From an uncultured Eubacteriales bacterium (lineage in GTDB: Bacteria; Bacillota; Clostridia; Christensenellales; Aristaeellaceae): a stretch of 64,000 bases of DNA. Numbering within the stretch: the first letter of the stretch is position 1; every line of letters starts with the position of its first letter. The notes below the pieces were generated by a model, which did no database searches, was not told the DNA's origin, and saw only the letters and a list, made by a program, of their open reading frames with translations. This document shows positions 42,552-50,735 of this stretch, one piece after another. The stretch spans positions 1 to 64,000 of the forward strand of contig OMYT01000005.1 in assembly GCA_900315315.1 (NCBI GenBank), read 5' to 3'. Both the position numbers and the translations under genes were made by a program.

Positions 42552-43847
42552 TTATTGGGAGACGCCGAACCAGGCCATTTCGGTACAGTCATCCAGGGGA
42601 AAGACGAGGAGCGGATAGTCTCCGAGCATATACCAGCCGAAGAACTTGCCCCATTTGGTGGTCATCGTGTGGGGCGCATCCTTGTTGGTTTTCCGGATGA
42701 CGGAGACGGTGACGCCCCCGTCAGGCGGATACGTATTCCGGTAGCCTTTTTCCCGGATGTAAGCGAGGTAGCGGTCATAATAGAAAGGGTTGCCGCCGCA
42801 GTGGATGACCAGCGGTTCATCCAGGAGCGAAGCGGCTTCCCCGGCATCGGCTTCTGTCCAGCCAAACTGGCGCAGGGTGCCAAGGTACATCATGACATGA
42901 TAGGTGCCGTGGTGAACGCAGAACAGCTCCCCCGGAAGAAAGAGAGAGACCCACTCTGCCGGATCCCTTGATTTCAGGGCGGAAGATCCGATGCCCCGGG
43001 CCAGCATGGCGATGATGGACGGGTGCCGTTCCATATTGCTTTTTTCATAGACCAAGCGCGTCATGCCGACACAATCCAGACCGCAGAAATACATATGATC
43101 CGGACGGTAGTAATTGGTGATGGTCTGCGGATAATACCGGTTCAGAAATTTCTCCTCCGTGCGGCCGGCATAATAGTACGGTACCCCCAGCGGAAGGGAA
43201 GCGGTTATCAGGCTGTCGGCGGTATCATCATAATGCTCAATAAAGGGATTCTCCTCTTCGAGCATGTAAAGGGCGACTTCATAGAACGGCCGGTCCTGAA
43301 CACGGTCGAGGGGGAAAAGGGGGAGTTCGGAGGAAACGGAGAACGTCAGCTGCAGGGTTGCGGAATCCTCGAGGACCTGAAAACCGAATTCGTTCAGCTC
43401 ATGCATGGGTGCCAGGGAGAGGGACTCCTGCGGGGATTCCATCCAGACGGAGAAGGGAATCGATATATCCCACATGTTGCAGCCTTCCAGTACCCGCTGG
43501 GGCGTGGAGAAGTAATAGCCGCAGAAGAGCGAGTACAGCAGGTTCGCGCCCTGGACTTCCGAGACCGTAAAGCGCAGGGTTGCGCCCTCCAGCCGGAACC
43601 CGGGTTCGTGAAAGAGCGCTTCGAGTGTCCATTCTGAGCCGTCGGTTGCCTGCACCCGGGTGTCCGGCGTCAGGGTAACGCGGAAATCCTCCTGATCGGA
43701 AATGCCGACAAAGCCGCCGCCCCGGCAGTTTACGATGACCGTATGCGGGCCGTCTGCCGCCGCGGTGCCGCACAGAAGCAGCAGCAAAAGCACGGCCAGC
43801 ATCATGCCGGCTGTGTGCAGGAACAAACTTTTTTTGCTGCGCTCCAT
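42552..43847 (-). CDS. Secreted protein with NlpC/P60-like cysteine peptidase domain
   Basis: The 431-residue protein has a signal peptide (residues 1-31) and a beta-rich N-terminal region (about 35-190: TVIVNCRGGGFVGISD). The C-terminal half has the features of NlpC/P60 peptidases: the nucleophile in MYFCGLDCVGMTRLVYEK and the catalytic His in FCVHHGTYHVMMYLG, then LVIHCGG. Such enzymes cut peptidoglycan stem peptides. The surroundings of the Cys and the two His regions fit, but the fold is more divergent than usual. It is divergent from the glycosyltransferase gene, with 157 bases between. Confidence 0.75.
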   Translation of the reverse strand: MERSKKSLFLHTAGMMLAVLLLLLLCGTAAADGPHTVIVNCRGGGFVGISDQEDFRVTLTPDTRVQATDGSEWTLEALFHEPGFRLEGATLRFTVSEVQGANLLYSLFCGYYFSTPQRVLEGCNMWDISIPFSVWMESPQESLSLAPMHELNEFGFQVLEDSATLQLTFSVSSELPLFPLDRVQDRPFYEVALYMLEEENPFIEHYDDTADSLITASLPLGVPYYYAGRTEEKFLNRYYPQTITNYYRPDHMYFCGLDCVGMTRLVYEKSNMERHPSIIAMLARGIGSSALKSRDPAEWVSLFLPGELFCVHHGTYHVMMYLGTLRQFGWTEADAGEAASLLDEPLVIHCGGNPFYYDRYLAYIREKGYRNTYPPDGGVTVSVIRKTNKDAPHTMTTKWGKFFGWYMLGDYPLLVFPLDDCTEMAWFGVSQ

Positions 43848-43917
43848 GGGGAGACCTCCGCTTCTGTTTTCACGCCATTATAACAGGAAGAAAGAGCTCG
43901 CGCAATAAACGGCGGGG

Positions 43918-43946
43918 TTTTCAAGACAGAAGGTTTACGTTATAAT
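43918..43946 (+). promoter_or_regulatory. Promoter of glycosyltransferase-CotH-lipase cluster
   Basis: TTTTCA (43918-43923), 17 bases and TATAAT (43941-43946) stand 58 bases before the glycosyltransferase ATG. Confidence 0.55.
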
Positions 43947-44004
43947 TTGTCAGGCGGCGCGGGTTGATACCGGCCGATCACTGAGAAAACGAAAGAGAAA
44001 AGAC

Positions 44005-45024
44005 ATGAAGTTGCTGACCTGTGTGGTGCCCTGCTATAATTCGGCTGCCTATATGGAACGGGCGGTTGATTCCCTGCTTGCGGGCGGGGAGGAGATGGAC
44101 GTGCTGATTGTGGACGACGGCTCCACCGATGAAACCGGAGCGATCGCGGACCGTATGGCTGAAGCGTATCCCGCAATCGTCCGGGTGCATCATCAGCCCA
44201 ACGGCGGTCACGGTTCCGCGATTAACTACGGGATTGCCAACGCGGAGGGAATCTATTTCAAAGTGGTCGATTCCGATGACCGGCTGGTAAAGGAGAATGT
44301 GCCGGGCCTGATGGATGTACTGCGGCAGCATGCGGACGCGGAGAACCGGGTGGATATGATCTTTCACGATTATGTCTACGACAAGCCGGAGAAGGAGAAT
44401 TCCTTCATGATCACCTATACGGGCAAACTGAAACCGGATACGGCCGCGACATGGGACCGGTGCAGACCTTTCCATATGTGGAACCAGTTTATGATTCACA
44501 GCCTGATTTACCGGACGCAGTTCCTGAGGGATATCCGCCTGCAGCTGCCGGAGCATACCTACTACGAGGATAATCTGTACATTTACCGGCCTCTGGTATA
44601 TACCGAACGCATCATGTATCACCACGCGCCGGTCTATGGTTATTTTGTTGGCCGGAACGATCAGTCCATCAATGAAGAGAATCTCCTGAAACGGCTGGAT
44701 CAGATGACCGAAATCACCAAAAAGCAGATTACATCCTATACACTGGAGGAACTGAACACCGTTTCCCCGAAACTAAAGAAGTATATGATCAATAATGCCT
44801 GCGGTCAGCTGTTTACCAACTGCGCGCTGCATTTTATCGAAGACTCGGAGCGGAGTCACCGGATGAACCGGGAATTATGGCAGACAATCTATGATTTTGA
44901 TCCCACGCTTTACAGGCGCCTGAGGCGGAATCCTTTGGGAAGAGTGTCGTGTCTGCCCGGGTGCGCGGGCGAGCGTTTTCTGGTATTCATTTACCGGTTT
45001 GGCAGGAAACTGATTCGGTTTTAA
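44005..45024 (+). CDS. Family 2 glycosyltransferase
   Basis: The 339-residue GT-A enzyme shows CVVPCYNSAAYMERAVDSLL, DVLIVDDGSTDETGAI and a DSDD metal motif at KVVDSDDRL. After about residue 200 a helical C-terminal part follows (YFVGRNDQSINEEN, ITSYTLEELN) with no membrane anchor. It should transfer a sugar to a surface polysaccharide or lipid carrier; donor unknown. The RBS is weak (GAAAGAGAAAAG). CotH kinase and lipase-like genes follow on the same strand (gaps 24 and 5 bases). Confidence 0.88.
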   Translation: MKLLTCVVPCYNSAAYMERAVDSLLAGGEEMDVLIVDDGSTDETGAIADRMAEAYPAIVRVHHQPNGGHGSAINYGIANAEGIYFKVVDSDDRLVKENVPGLMDVLRQHADAENRVDMIFHDYVYDKPEKENSFMITYTGKLKPDTAATWDRCRPFHMWNQFMIHSLIYRTQFLRDIRLQLPEHTYYEDNLYIYRPLVYTERIMYHHAPVYGYFVGRNDQSINEENLLKRLDQMTEITKKQITSYTLEELNTVSPKLKKYMINNACGQLFTNCALHFIEDSERSHRMNRELWQTIYDFDPTLYRRLRRNPLGRVSCLPGCAGERFLVFIYRFGRKLIRF

Positions 45025-45048
45025 TCAAACTTGCATGGAGGCTGAATA

Positions 45049-46779
45049 TTGAAGAAGATTCTCAGACTGATCCTGGCGGCGGCATGCCTGCTGCTGTTTT
45101 CTGTGACAGCAGCGCAGGCGGCGGAAAAGGTTCTTACGGCATCGTGTCCCGCCTCGGGGCAGGGGCAGGTCATCTGGCAGCAGAACAAGGCCGGACGGTA
45201 TCTTTGCCTGCCGGGCGGCTGGGATGCTTCGGCTATCAGCCTTTCCGTAGCCGGTCTGGACTGCATTTACATCGGCGAGGAACAGCAAGAGATACGCCTC
45301 AACGAACCGGCTGATCTGCAGCCGTATCTCGGAATCCGGGTACCGGTCAGGGGCGGTGACGGCAAGGGAATGGGCAACCTGCTGATCATTCAGGGGTCAC
45401 CGGTTACATCACTGATGTTTCAGATCGACGACAAGGGATTCCGCACCATCAACGGCAGCCAGGACAGGAGCATTACTGCGGGAACGGTGATTGCTGTGGA
45501 GGGCGACGGGACCGAGTCCTGCAACGGTCAGCTTCGCCTGATGAAGACGCGGGGGAAAAATTCCTTTACCTACAACAAGAAATCCTATGAGTTCAAGCTG
45601 GAAGAAAAGGCGCCCCTGGGCGGAATGCCCAAAGACCGGACCTGGCTGCTGCTGGCGAATTACGCAGATGTGAGCATGCTCCGCAACCAGATCACGCTGG
45701 ATCTGTGCAGGGAGATCGGCCTGCCGTACAGTGTGCGGTGCACACCGGCGGATGTATGGGTCAACGGGCAGTATCTGGGGCTGTATCTGCTGACGGAGAA
45801 GATCCAGATTAAGAAACACAGGGTCAATATCACCAATCTGGAAGACGCGATGAAGGAAGTGAACTCCGAACCGCTGGACAGCTTTAAATCGAGCACAATC
45901 AAGGACGGACCGCTTCCCTTCATGAGAGGATATGAGATTCCCAACGACCCGGAGGATATTACCGGCGGATACCTGGTGACAATTGAAAAACCGTACAGGA
46001 TGGGTAAGTTCGGCTATCCGGGGGTCGGGACGATTCAGAATATCTATTTCCGTGTCAAGGAACCGACCAATCCGTCTTTGGCAGAAATACGGTATCTGGC
46101 GGAGCGGATCGGCGGAATGCATGATGCGGTTTTCGCGGAGGACGGCCTGGATCCGGCGACCGGAAAGCAATATTCCGAGTTTCTGGACGTGAATTCTTTC
46201 GCGCTGAAATTCCTGGTGGATGATGTGAGCAAGAACTATGATGCGGCGGCCGGAAGTCAGTATATGTTCAAGGATTCGGACAAGGCAGATCCGCTGTTTT
46301 ATGCGGGACCGGCATGGGATTACGATATCTCGTACGGAAACGCATGGCGTTATACCACTGCGGAAACGGATTACTATGCTATGAAGCCCGAAGCAAAATA
46401 CTTCTATGCCCAGTTGGGGAAACACGGGGATTTCAGGGAACTGCTGAAGGAAAAATGGCGCGACGTCGTTCGCCCGGCGATGGCCGTTCTCATCGGGGAG
46501 CGGGAAGCGGCGCCGGACGGGATCCTGAAATCTTTCGATGAATATGTGGCGGCGATCTCACAGTCCGCCGCCATGAATGAAGTGCGGAGGAATAAGGGAA
46601 CCCCCCTGACCAAGGACGCGGGGACAGACTTTAAGAGCGGAACGGAATACCTGGGCCCGTGGCTTGTGCGGAGGACCCATTATCTGGATCAGACCTATGC
46701 GATGACTGAAGGCGGGGATGCCGCGCAGGCAGAAAACGCGGAAGGGACGGAATCAAACAGGCAGGAAGGAGAACAATAA
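45049..46779 (+). CDS. Secreted CotH-like kinase-fold protein
   Basis: The 576-residue protein has a signal peptide (1-24, AAQAAEK) and a CotH domain: KSYEFKLEEKAPLG, WLLLANYADVSMLRNQITL, WVNGQYLGLYLLTEKIQI and the DVSKNYDAAAGSQYMFKDS-YAGPAWDYDISYGN catalytic region. CotH is an atypical secreted protein kinase fold that phosphorylates spore-coat proteins in Bacillus; relatives in non-spore contexts modify cell-surface proteins. The start is TTG 45049 with GGAG about 8-10 bases upstream. It ends in an acidic, low-complexity tail (GGDAAQAENAEGTESNRQE). The lipase-like gene starts 5 bases later. Confidence 0.9.
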   Translation: MKKILRLILAAACLLLFSVTAAQAAEKVLTASCPASGQGQVIWQQNKAGRYLCLPGGWDASAISLSVAGLDCIYIGEEQQEIRLNEPADLQPYLGIRVPVRGGDGKGMGNLLIIQGSPVTSLMFQIDDKGFRTINGSQDRSITAGTVIAVEGDGTESCNGQLRLMKTRGKNSFTYNKKSYEFKLEEKAPLGGMPKDRTWLLLANYADVSMLRNQITLDLCREIGLPYSVRCTPADVWVNGQYLGLYLLTEKIQIKKHRVNITNLEDAMKEVNSEPLDSFKSSTIKDGPLPFMRGYEIPNDPEDITGGYLVTIEKPYRMGKFGYPGVGTIQNIYFRVKEPTNPSLAEIRYLAERIGGMHDAVFAEDGLDPATGKQYSEFLDVNSFALKFLVDDVSKNYDAAAGSQYMFKDSDKADPLFYAGPAWDYDISYGNAWRYTTAETDYYAMKPEAKYFYAQLGKHGDFRELLKEKWRDVVRPAMAVLIGEREAAPDGILKSFDEYVAAISQSAAMNEVRRNKGTPLTKDAGTDFKSGTEYLGPWLVRRTHYLDQTYAMTEGGDAAQAENAEGTESNRQEGEQ

Positions 46780-46784
46780 CAGGT

Positions 46785-47696
46785 ATGGAAGCTCATCAGG
46801 AAGTGACGCTGACGTCAAAGGACGGATATGAGCTGGCACTGCGGGTCTACGATACGGCGGACCCGAAGGCCGTGGTGAAAGTTATTCACGGAATGGAGGA
46901 ACACCAGGGGCGGTATCAGGCCTTTGCGGAGTATCTGCAGGCGGACGGATACGCGGTGGTGACGGCGGACCTGCGCGGACACGGAAAGACAGCGCTGACG
47001 CTGAGCCACATCGCGGGAAAGGACGGCCACCTGCTTCTGCTGGAGGATGAAGAGGTCATCCTGAACTTTATCCATGAACGGTGGCCTGGGGTGCCGGTGG
47101 ATCTGTTTGCACATTCCATGGGAACCATCATTGCCAGGGCTTTTCTGCAGACTCAAAGCCGGGAATACCACAGGGTGGCGCTTTCCGGCTATCCGAATCC
47201 GAACAGCGCCGCCGGCGCGGGCATCCTGCTCACGGACATACTCTCGGCCTTCAAGGGCGGAAAGAAGAAATCCGGGATGGTCGACAACATGGTGCTCGGG
47301 CCGTTTTCGAAGGCGGTTCCGAACGCGAAAAGCCCGCTGGAATGGTTGTCCCGTAATCCTGAGAACGTAAAGCGTTATGCGGAGGACCCTCTGTGCGGCG
47401 AACCTTTCACGCTGGGAAGCTACAATGCACTGTTTCATCTGATCAAAATGATGGACACACCGGCACATTATAAAGAAGTCTGGAAGCTGCTGCCGATCCT
47501 GCTGATTTCCGGAAAGGATGATCCCTGTACCGGCGGAGAGAAGGGCAGGGAGGATTCCCTGAAACGGCTGAAAGAAGCCGGATTCAGGGAAATCCGCGTG
47601 AAAACGATTGACGGGATGAGACATGAGATTCTGAATGAAACGGAAAATCAGAAGGTTTTCCGGATCATTCTTGACTTTTTCAATGAGATAGAGTAA
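46785..47696 (+). CDS. Alpha/beta hydrolase (monoacylglycerol lipase/lysophospholipase-like)
   Basis: The 303-residue cytosolic hydrolase begins VTLTSKDGYELALRVYD. It carries GMEEHQGRY, ADLRGHGKT, the nucleophile AHSMGTIIA, the acid in ISGKDDPCTGG and the His in DGMRHEIL. This layout belongs to serine-aminopeptidase S33/lysophospholipase-type hydrolases that cleave acylglycerols or other esters. It has no signal peptide. Cotranscription with glycosyltransferase and CotH genes suggests a lipid or lipoglycan pathway, but no terminator-free spacing proves it. A 118-base gap to apt follows. Confidence 0.88.
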   Translation: MEAHQEVTLTSKDGYELALRVYDTADPKAVVKVIHGMEEHQGRYQAFAEYLQADGYAVVTADLRGHGKTALTLSHIAGKDGHLLLLEDEEVILNFIHERWPGVPVDLFAHSMGTIIARAFLQTQSREYHRVALSGYPNPNSAAGAGILLTDILSAFKGGKKKSGMVDNMVLGPFSKAVPNAKSPLEWLSRNPENVKRYAEDPLCGEPFTLGSYNALFHLIKMMDTPAHYKEVWKLLPILLISGKDDPCTGGEKGREDSLKRLKEAGFREIRVKTIDGMRHEILNETENQKVFRIILDFFNEIE

Positions 47697-47814
47697 AGGG
47701 CATGAATTCATTTTATTGCATTGCTTAGAAATTGTGATTGTTATTGCGAAGAGAGAATGATTGTGGTAGCATGAAAAAGCAGCCGCCGGACGCGGCCGAG
47801 AAGGAGAGAAAAAA

Positions 47815-48342
47815 ATGAGCAAAAAGCTGGAAGAGTATGTTGTGACCATTCCCGATTTTCCGGAACCCGGGATTATGTTCCGGGACATCACATCGGTCAT
47901 TCAGGATCCGGACGGGCTGAAACTGGCGATTGACGGACTGGTTGATCTGCTGAAGGATACGGAATACGATCTGGTTGTCGGGCCGGAGTCCCGCGGGTTT
48001 ATTTTCGGCGTGCCGGTGGCTTATCTGACAGGCAAGGGCTTTGTTCCTGTACGGAAGAAAGGAAAGCTTCCCCGGGAGACCATCAGCCAGGAATATGCCC
48101 TGGAATACGGTACGGCGGAGATTGAAATCCACACGGATGCTGTCAGCCCCGGACAGAAGGTGGTCATTGTGGATGACCTGATGGCAACCGGAGGCAGCGC
48201 GCAGGCTGCCGCGAAACTGGTGGAAAAGCTGGGCGGCCAGGTGGTAAAAATGATCTTTGTCATGGAACTGGCAGGGCTTGAGGGCCGGAAGAAACTGAAG
48301 GACTATGACGTGGATTCGCTGATTGTTTATGAAGGAAAATAA
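47815..48342 (+). CDS. apt: Adenine phosphoribosyltransferase
   Basis: The 175-residue enzyme shows IPDFPEPGIMFRDI at its start, GPESRGFIFGVPVAYLTGK, the acceptor loop YGTAEIEIH and the PRPP site VVIVDDLMATGGSAQAAA. It salvages adenine to AMP. The length is typical. GGAGAGAAAAA precedes the ATG. It stands alone between the lipase cluster and a terminator. Confidence 0.95.
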   Translation: MSKKLEEYVVTIPDFPEPGIMFRDITSVIQDPDGLKLAIDGLVDLLKDTEYDLVVGPESRGFIFGVPVAYLTGKGFVPVRKKGKLPRETISQEYALEYGTAEIEIHTDAVSPGQKVVIVDDLMATGGSAQAAAKLVEKLGGQVVKMIFVMELAGLEGRKKLKDYDVDSLIVYEGK

Positions 48343-48376
48343 GCAAGAGGGAAATCCCCTTGGACAGATCATAGAA

Positions 48377-48421
48377 AACACCGGAGAGCGGGATTGGATG
48401 CTCTCCGGTGTTCCGTTTTTG
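48377..48421 (+). terminator. Strong terminator after apt
   Basis: AACACCGGAGAGC (48377-48389) and GCTCTCCGGTGTT (48400-48412) form a perfect 13-bp stem with a 10-base loop, then CCG and TTTTT. The leftward gene 48427 ends just beyond, so its transcripts meet it too. Confidence 0.88.
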
Positions 48422-48426
48422 GGCTC

Positions 48427-48891
48427 TCAGTGGCCGGCATCGAAAGAGATGGATCTCATGATCCGATCGGCTGTATCGATGCAGGAGCTGTCTCCAGCCG
48501 GGTAATAGAAGTAAAGGGTGACGTTGTTACCGCGATCCATCCAGCTGTACATCAGGTAAGCGGTGCCGCCTTCGACCCCGGTGGCATAGAGCATGTTCAT
48601 TCCGTTCCAGTTTGTCGTTCCGGAGTCTGTTTCGGAACCGGTCAGCACCTGGAACAGATCTGAGCCGGCAACCTCCCCGAGATAGGTGGCATAGGCCAGA
48701 ACCGTCATTTTCTGGCCTTTCCAGTAAAAACAGAGATCCGGTTCCTCGGCCGAGAGCGGCTGCTCCGAAAAATGATCCGGCAGGCTGACCGAAAAACCGC
48801 CGACAGGGCAGGAAACAGTCTGCGCCAGCGCAGAACAGCAAAGCAGACACAACAGGACCGAAAGCATTAACGCGGCCGTAATGCGTCTCAT
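48427..48891 (-). CDS. Small secreted protein with PsbP-like pattern
   Basis: The 154-residue protein has a signal peptide (MRRITAALMLSVLLCLLCCS, cleaved near ALAQ). The mature part begins TVSCPVGGFSVSLPDHF, like the start of the secreted protein at 9979 (LDILSCPEVGLSTKIPAG), and contains TVLAYATYLGEVAG and TLYFYYPAGDSS. Both resemble PsbP/DcrB folds, extracellular modules of unknown role. AAGGGGGG precedes ATG 48891. It is divergent from the PadR gene. Confidence 0.7.
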   Translation of the reverse strand: MRRITAALMLSVLLCLLCCSALAQTVSCPVGGFSVSLPDHFSEQPLSAEEPDLCFYWKGQKMTVLAYATYLGEVAGSDLFQVLTGSETDSGTTNWNGMNMLYATGVEGGTAYLMYSWMDRGNNVTLYFYYPAGDSSCIDTADRIMRSISFDAGH

Positions 48892-49046
48892 GCGGAAGCC
48901 CCCCTTACAGAAGTTTTCAATTGAATCAACGATATACAGGAGTGATTTCCTGCATCTTTGCGGGAAAATCATACCATAAACCGGTTGAAAACAAAAGCTT
49001 TTTTATACGGAACAGCATAAAAGCAGAAAAAATATAAAATCTGAAT

Positions 49047-49088
49047 ATATACATTGACAGACGATGTAAATGAGGTTATGATGTATAT
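49047..49088 (+). promoter_or_regulatory. padR promoter with flanking PadR-type dyad
   Basis: TTGACA (49054-49059), 17 bases and TATGAT (49077-49082) form a strong promoter. The 8-base half-sites ATATACAT (49047-49054) and ATGTATAT (49081-49088) frame it as an inverted repeat. PadR proteins bind ATGT-containing dyads, so autorepression is inferred. Confidence 0.6.
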
Positions 49089-49105
49089 CGAAAGGAGGGA
49101 GAACG

Positions 49106-49432
49106 ATGACGATATCAGCGGATCTGCTTCGGGGATACACAGATACGCTCATCATGCGGCAGCTTGCCGCGGCGGACGGGTATGGATACGGCATCAGCCG
49201 GACGCTGGCGGAGAAAAGCGGCGGCATGATCCGGCTGAAGGAAGCCACACTGTATACGGCCTTCCGAAGGATGGAAGAAAACGGATATATCCGGTCTTAC
49301 TGGGGAGATGAGGATACCGGAGCCCGGCGGCGCTATTACAGCCTGACCGAGCCGGGGAAAAGCAAACTGGAAGAAGATACTTTGGCCTGGGTTGAGACGA
49401 AGAAAGTGATGGATATCTTATTGGAAGTTTGA
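49106..49432 (+). CDS. PadR-family transcriptional regulator
   Basis: The 108-residue protein is a short PadR: TLIMRQLAAADGYGYGISRT, KEATLYTAFRRMEENGYIRS (recognition helix) and the winged strand RRRYYSLTEPGKSKL. It has the two-helix C-terminus of small subfamily 2 regulators. It should repress its own operon, probably with the DUF4097 protein. AAAGGAGGG precedes the ATG; the next gene starts 13 bases after the stop. Confidence 0.9.
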   Translation: MTISADLLRGYTDTLIMRQLAAADGYGYGISRTLAEKSGGMIRLKEATLYTAFRRMEENGYIRSYWGDEDTGARRRYYSLTEPGKSKLEEDTLAWVETKKVMDILLEV

Positions 49433-49445
49433 GGAGGATAAAGAA

Positions 49446-50606
49446 ATGAACCAGACGGTGAAACGGATCGTGGATCTTCTGTTTGAAGATACAGTTGAAA
49501 ATGAAGAAACCAGGGCGCTCCATGAGGAGCTGATGAATAACTGCCAGGAACATTACGAAGACCTGATTCAGCGCGGCCTGACGGAAGACGAAGCAACCGG
49601 AGAGGTTGTGGACAGCCTGAAGGGCATGAAAGACGTTATTGACCAGTATCCGAAAAAGAACGGCTGGACGCAGTACGAGGCGGGCGGAAACGCTGACGGA
49701 AACCGTACGTCTGACGGGAGCGGCGAATCAAAAGCCGAACCTCCTGCCGGAATAAACCGGACCTTTACAGGGGTCGCCTGTCTGCTGGCGGAGACCACGG
49801 ACCAGGAAATCTGTGTGAGCCCGTCCGGGGACGGAGCAATCCATGTTTTCTGCAAGGATCCGGAAGGGGCAACCCTTGAGCAGGACGGGAACCGGCTGGT
49901 GATCAAAGGCGCGAAGAAACGGGACAAGTTTGCGGCTCCTTTTGCCATGGAGAATGGGGAAGAGGTCACCCTCTCCGGTCTCCTGAATATGGTCGGGAAA
50001 GCGATCCGGAACGTGGCGGTTTCCTTTGCGAACGGCGCGCCGATCCAGATTGCGGTGCCGGATGAAGGAATGGAAACGATCGAGCTGAACAGCCGCAGCG
50101 GAGATATCAACTGCTCCTGTGCCTTTGCCCGGAACATGACGGTGCGGTCAACCAGCGGGGATGTCAGCCTGCATCCCGAGACGGAGAAGACCGCGATGAA
50201 ACTGCTGGTGAGTACGGTCAGCGGAGAGGCGGAGGTGGACGGATCCGCGATGACTGCGGAGGCAAGCAGCATGAGCGGTGATGTGACGGTGGACGGTGTG
50301 TTTGAAACCCTGCAGATCAAAAGTACCAGCGGGGACGCGAAGTTCACCGGTTCCGTGGCTGAACTGACGGCGTCCTCCGTCAGCGGTGACGCCGAAATTA
50401 CGATTGAAAACACCACTCTGAAGCGGATCGATGCACATTCTACCAGCGGTGATGTGGAAATATCCCTGCCGGCCGGACTGACGGGCATTCACGCGGAATG
50501 CTCCACGGTCAGCGGCGAAGTGCTATCGCGTGTTTCCGAAGCGGGGATTGACGCACCGGTTCAGATCCGTGCGAAGAGCGTCAGCGGCGATGTGAAAGTA
50601 GGATAA
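49446..50606 (+). CDS. DUF4097-type beta-helix protein with DUF1700-like N-terminus
   Basis: Residues 1-65 are a DUF1700-like helical domain (LFEDTVENEETRALHEELMN, DLIQRGLTEDEATGEV). After a glycine/serine linker, residues about 165-386 form a repetitive beta-helix with SGD turns: LNSRSGDINCS, VRSTSGDVSLH, SVSGDAEIT, HSTSGDVEIS, KSVSGDVKVG. DUF4097 proteins are often coupled to PadR or LiaRS envelope-stress systems; the role here is inferred as an envelope-stress output. No signal peptide is present. The gene is 13 bases after PadR and ends before a terminator. Confidence 0.85.
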   Translation: MNQTVKRIVDLLFEDTVENEETRALHEELMNNCQEHYEDLIQRGLTEDEATGEVVDSLKGMKDVIDQYPKKNGWTQYEAGGNADGNRTSDGSGESKAEPPAGINRTFTGVACLLAETTDQEICVSPSGDGAIHVFCKDPEGATLEQDGNRLVIKGAKKRDKFAAPFAMENGEEVTLSGLLNMVGKAIRNVAVSFANGAPIQIAVPDEGMETIELNSRSGDINCSCAFARNMTVRSTSGDVSLHPETEKTAMKLLVSTVSGEAEVDGSAMTAEASSMSGDVTVDGVFETLQIKSTSGDAKFTGSVAELTASSVSGDAEITIENTTLKRIDAHSTSGDVEISLPAGLTGIHAECSTVSGEVLSRVSEAGIDAPVQIRAKSVSGDVKVG

Positions 50607-50651
50607 TGATCTTTTGAGTTGAGTGAAAAGAACAAAAATAAAATAGCTTTC

Positions 50652-50694
50652 AAAAGGAATACCTGCTATAATAGTACGAAGGTATTCCTTTTTT
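50652..50694. terminator. Terminator with internal TATAAT
   Basis: AAAAGGAATACC (50652-50663) and GGTATTCCTTTTTT (50681-50694) form a strong hairpin for the PadR operon end. The 17-base loop contains TATAAT (50667-50672), which could serve as the -10 of the following sensory operon, although its -35 is poor. Confidence 0.75.
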
Positions 50695-50735
50695 GAACGG
50701 GGAAAAGACCGGGACCGGCCGGAGAGGGGTATTGG

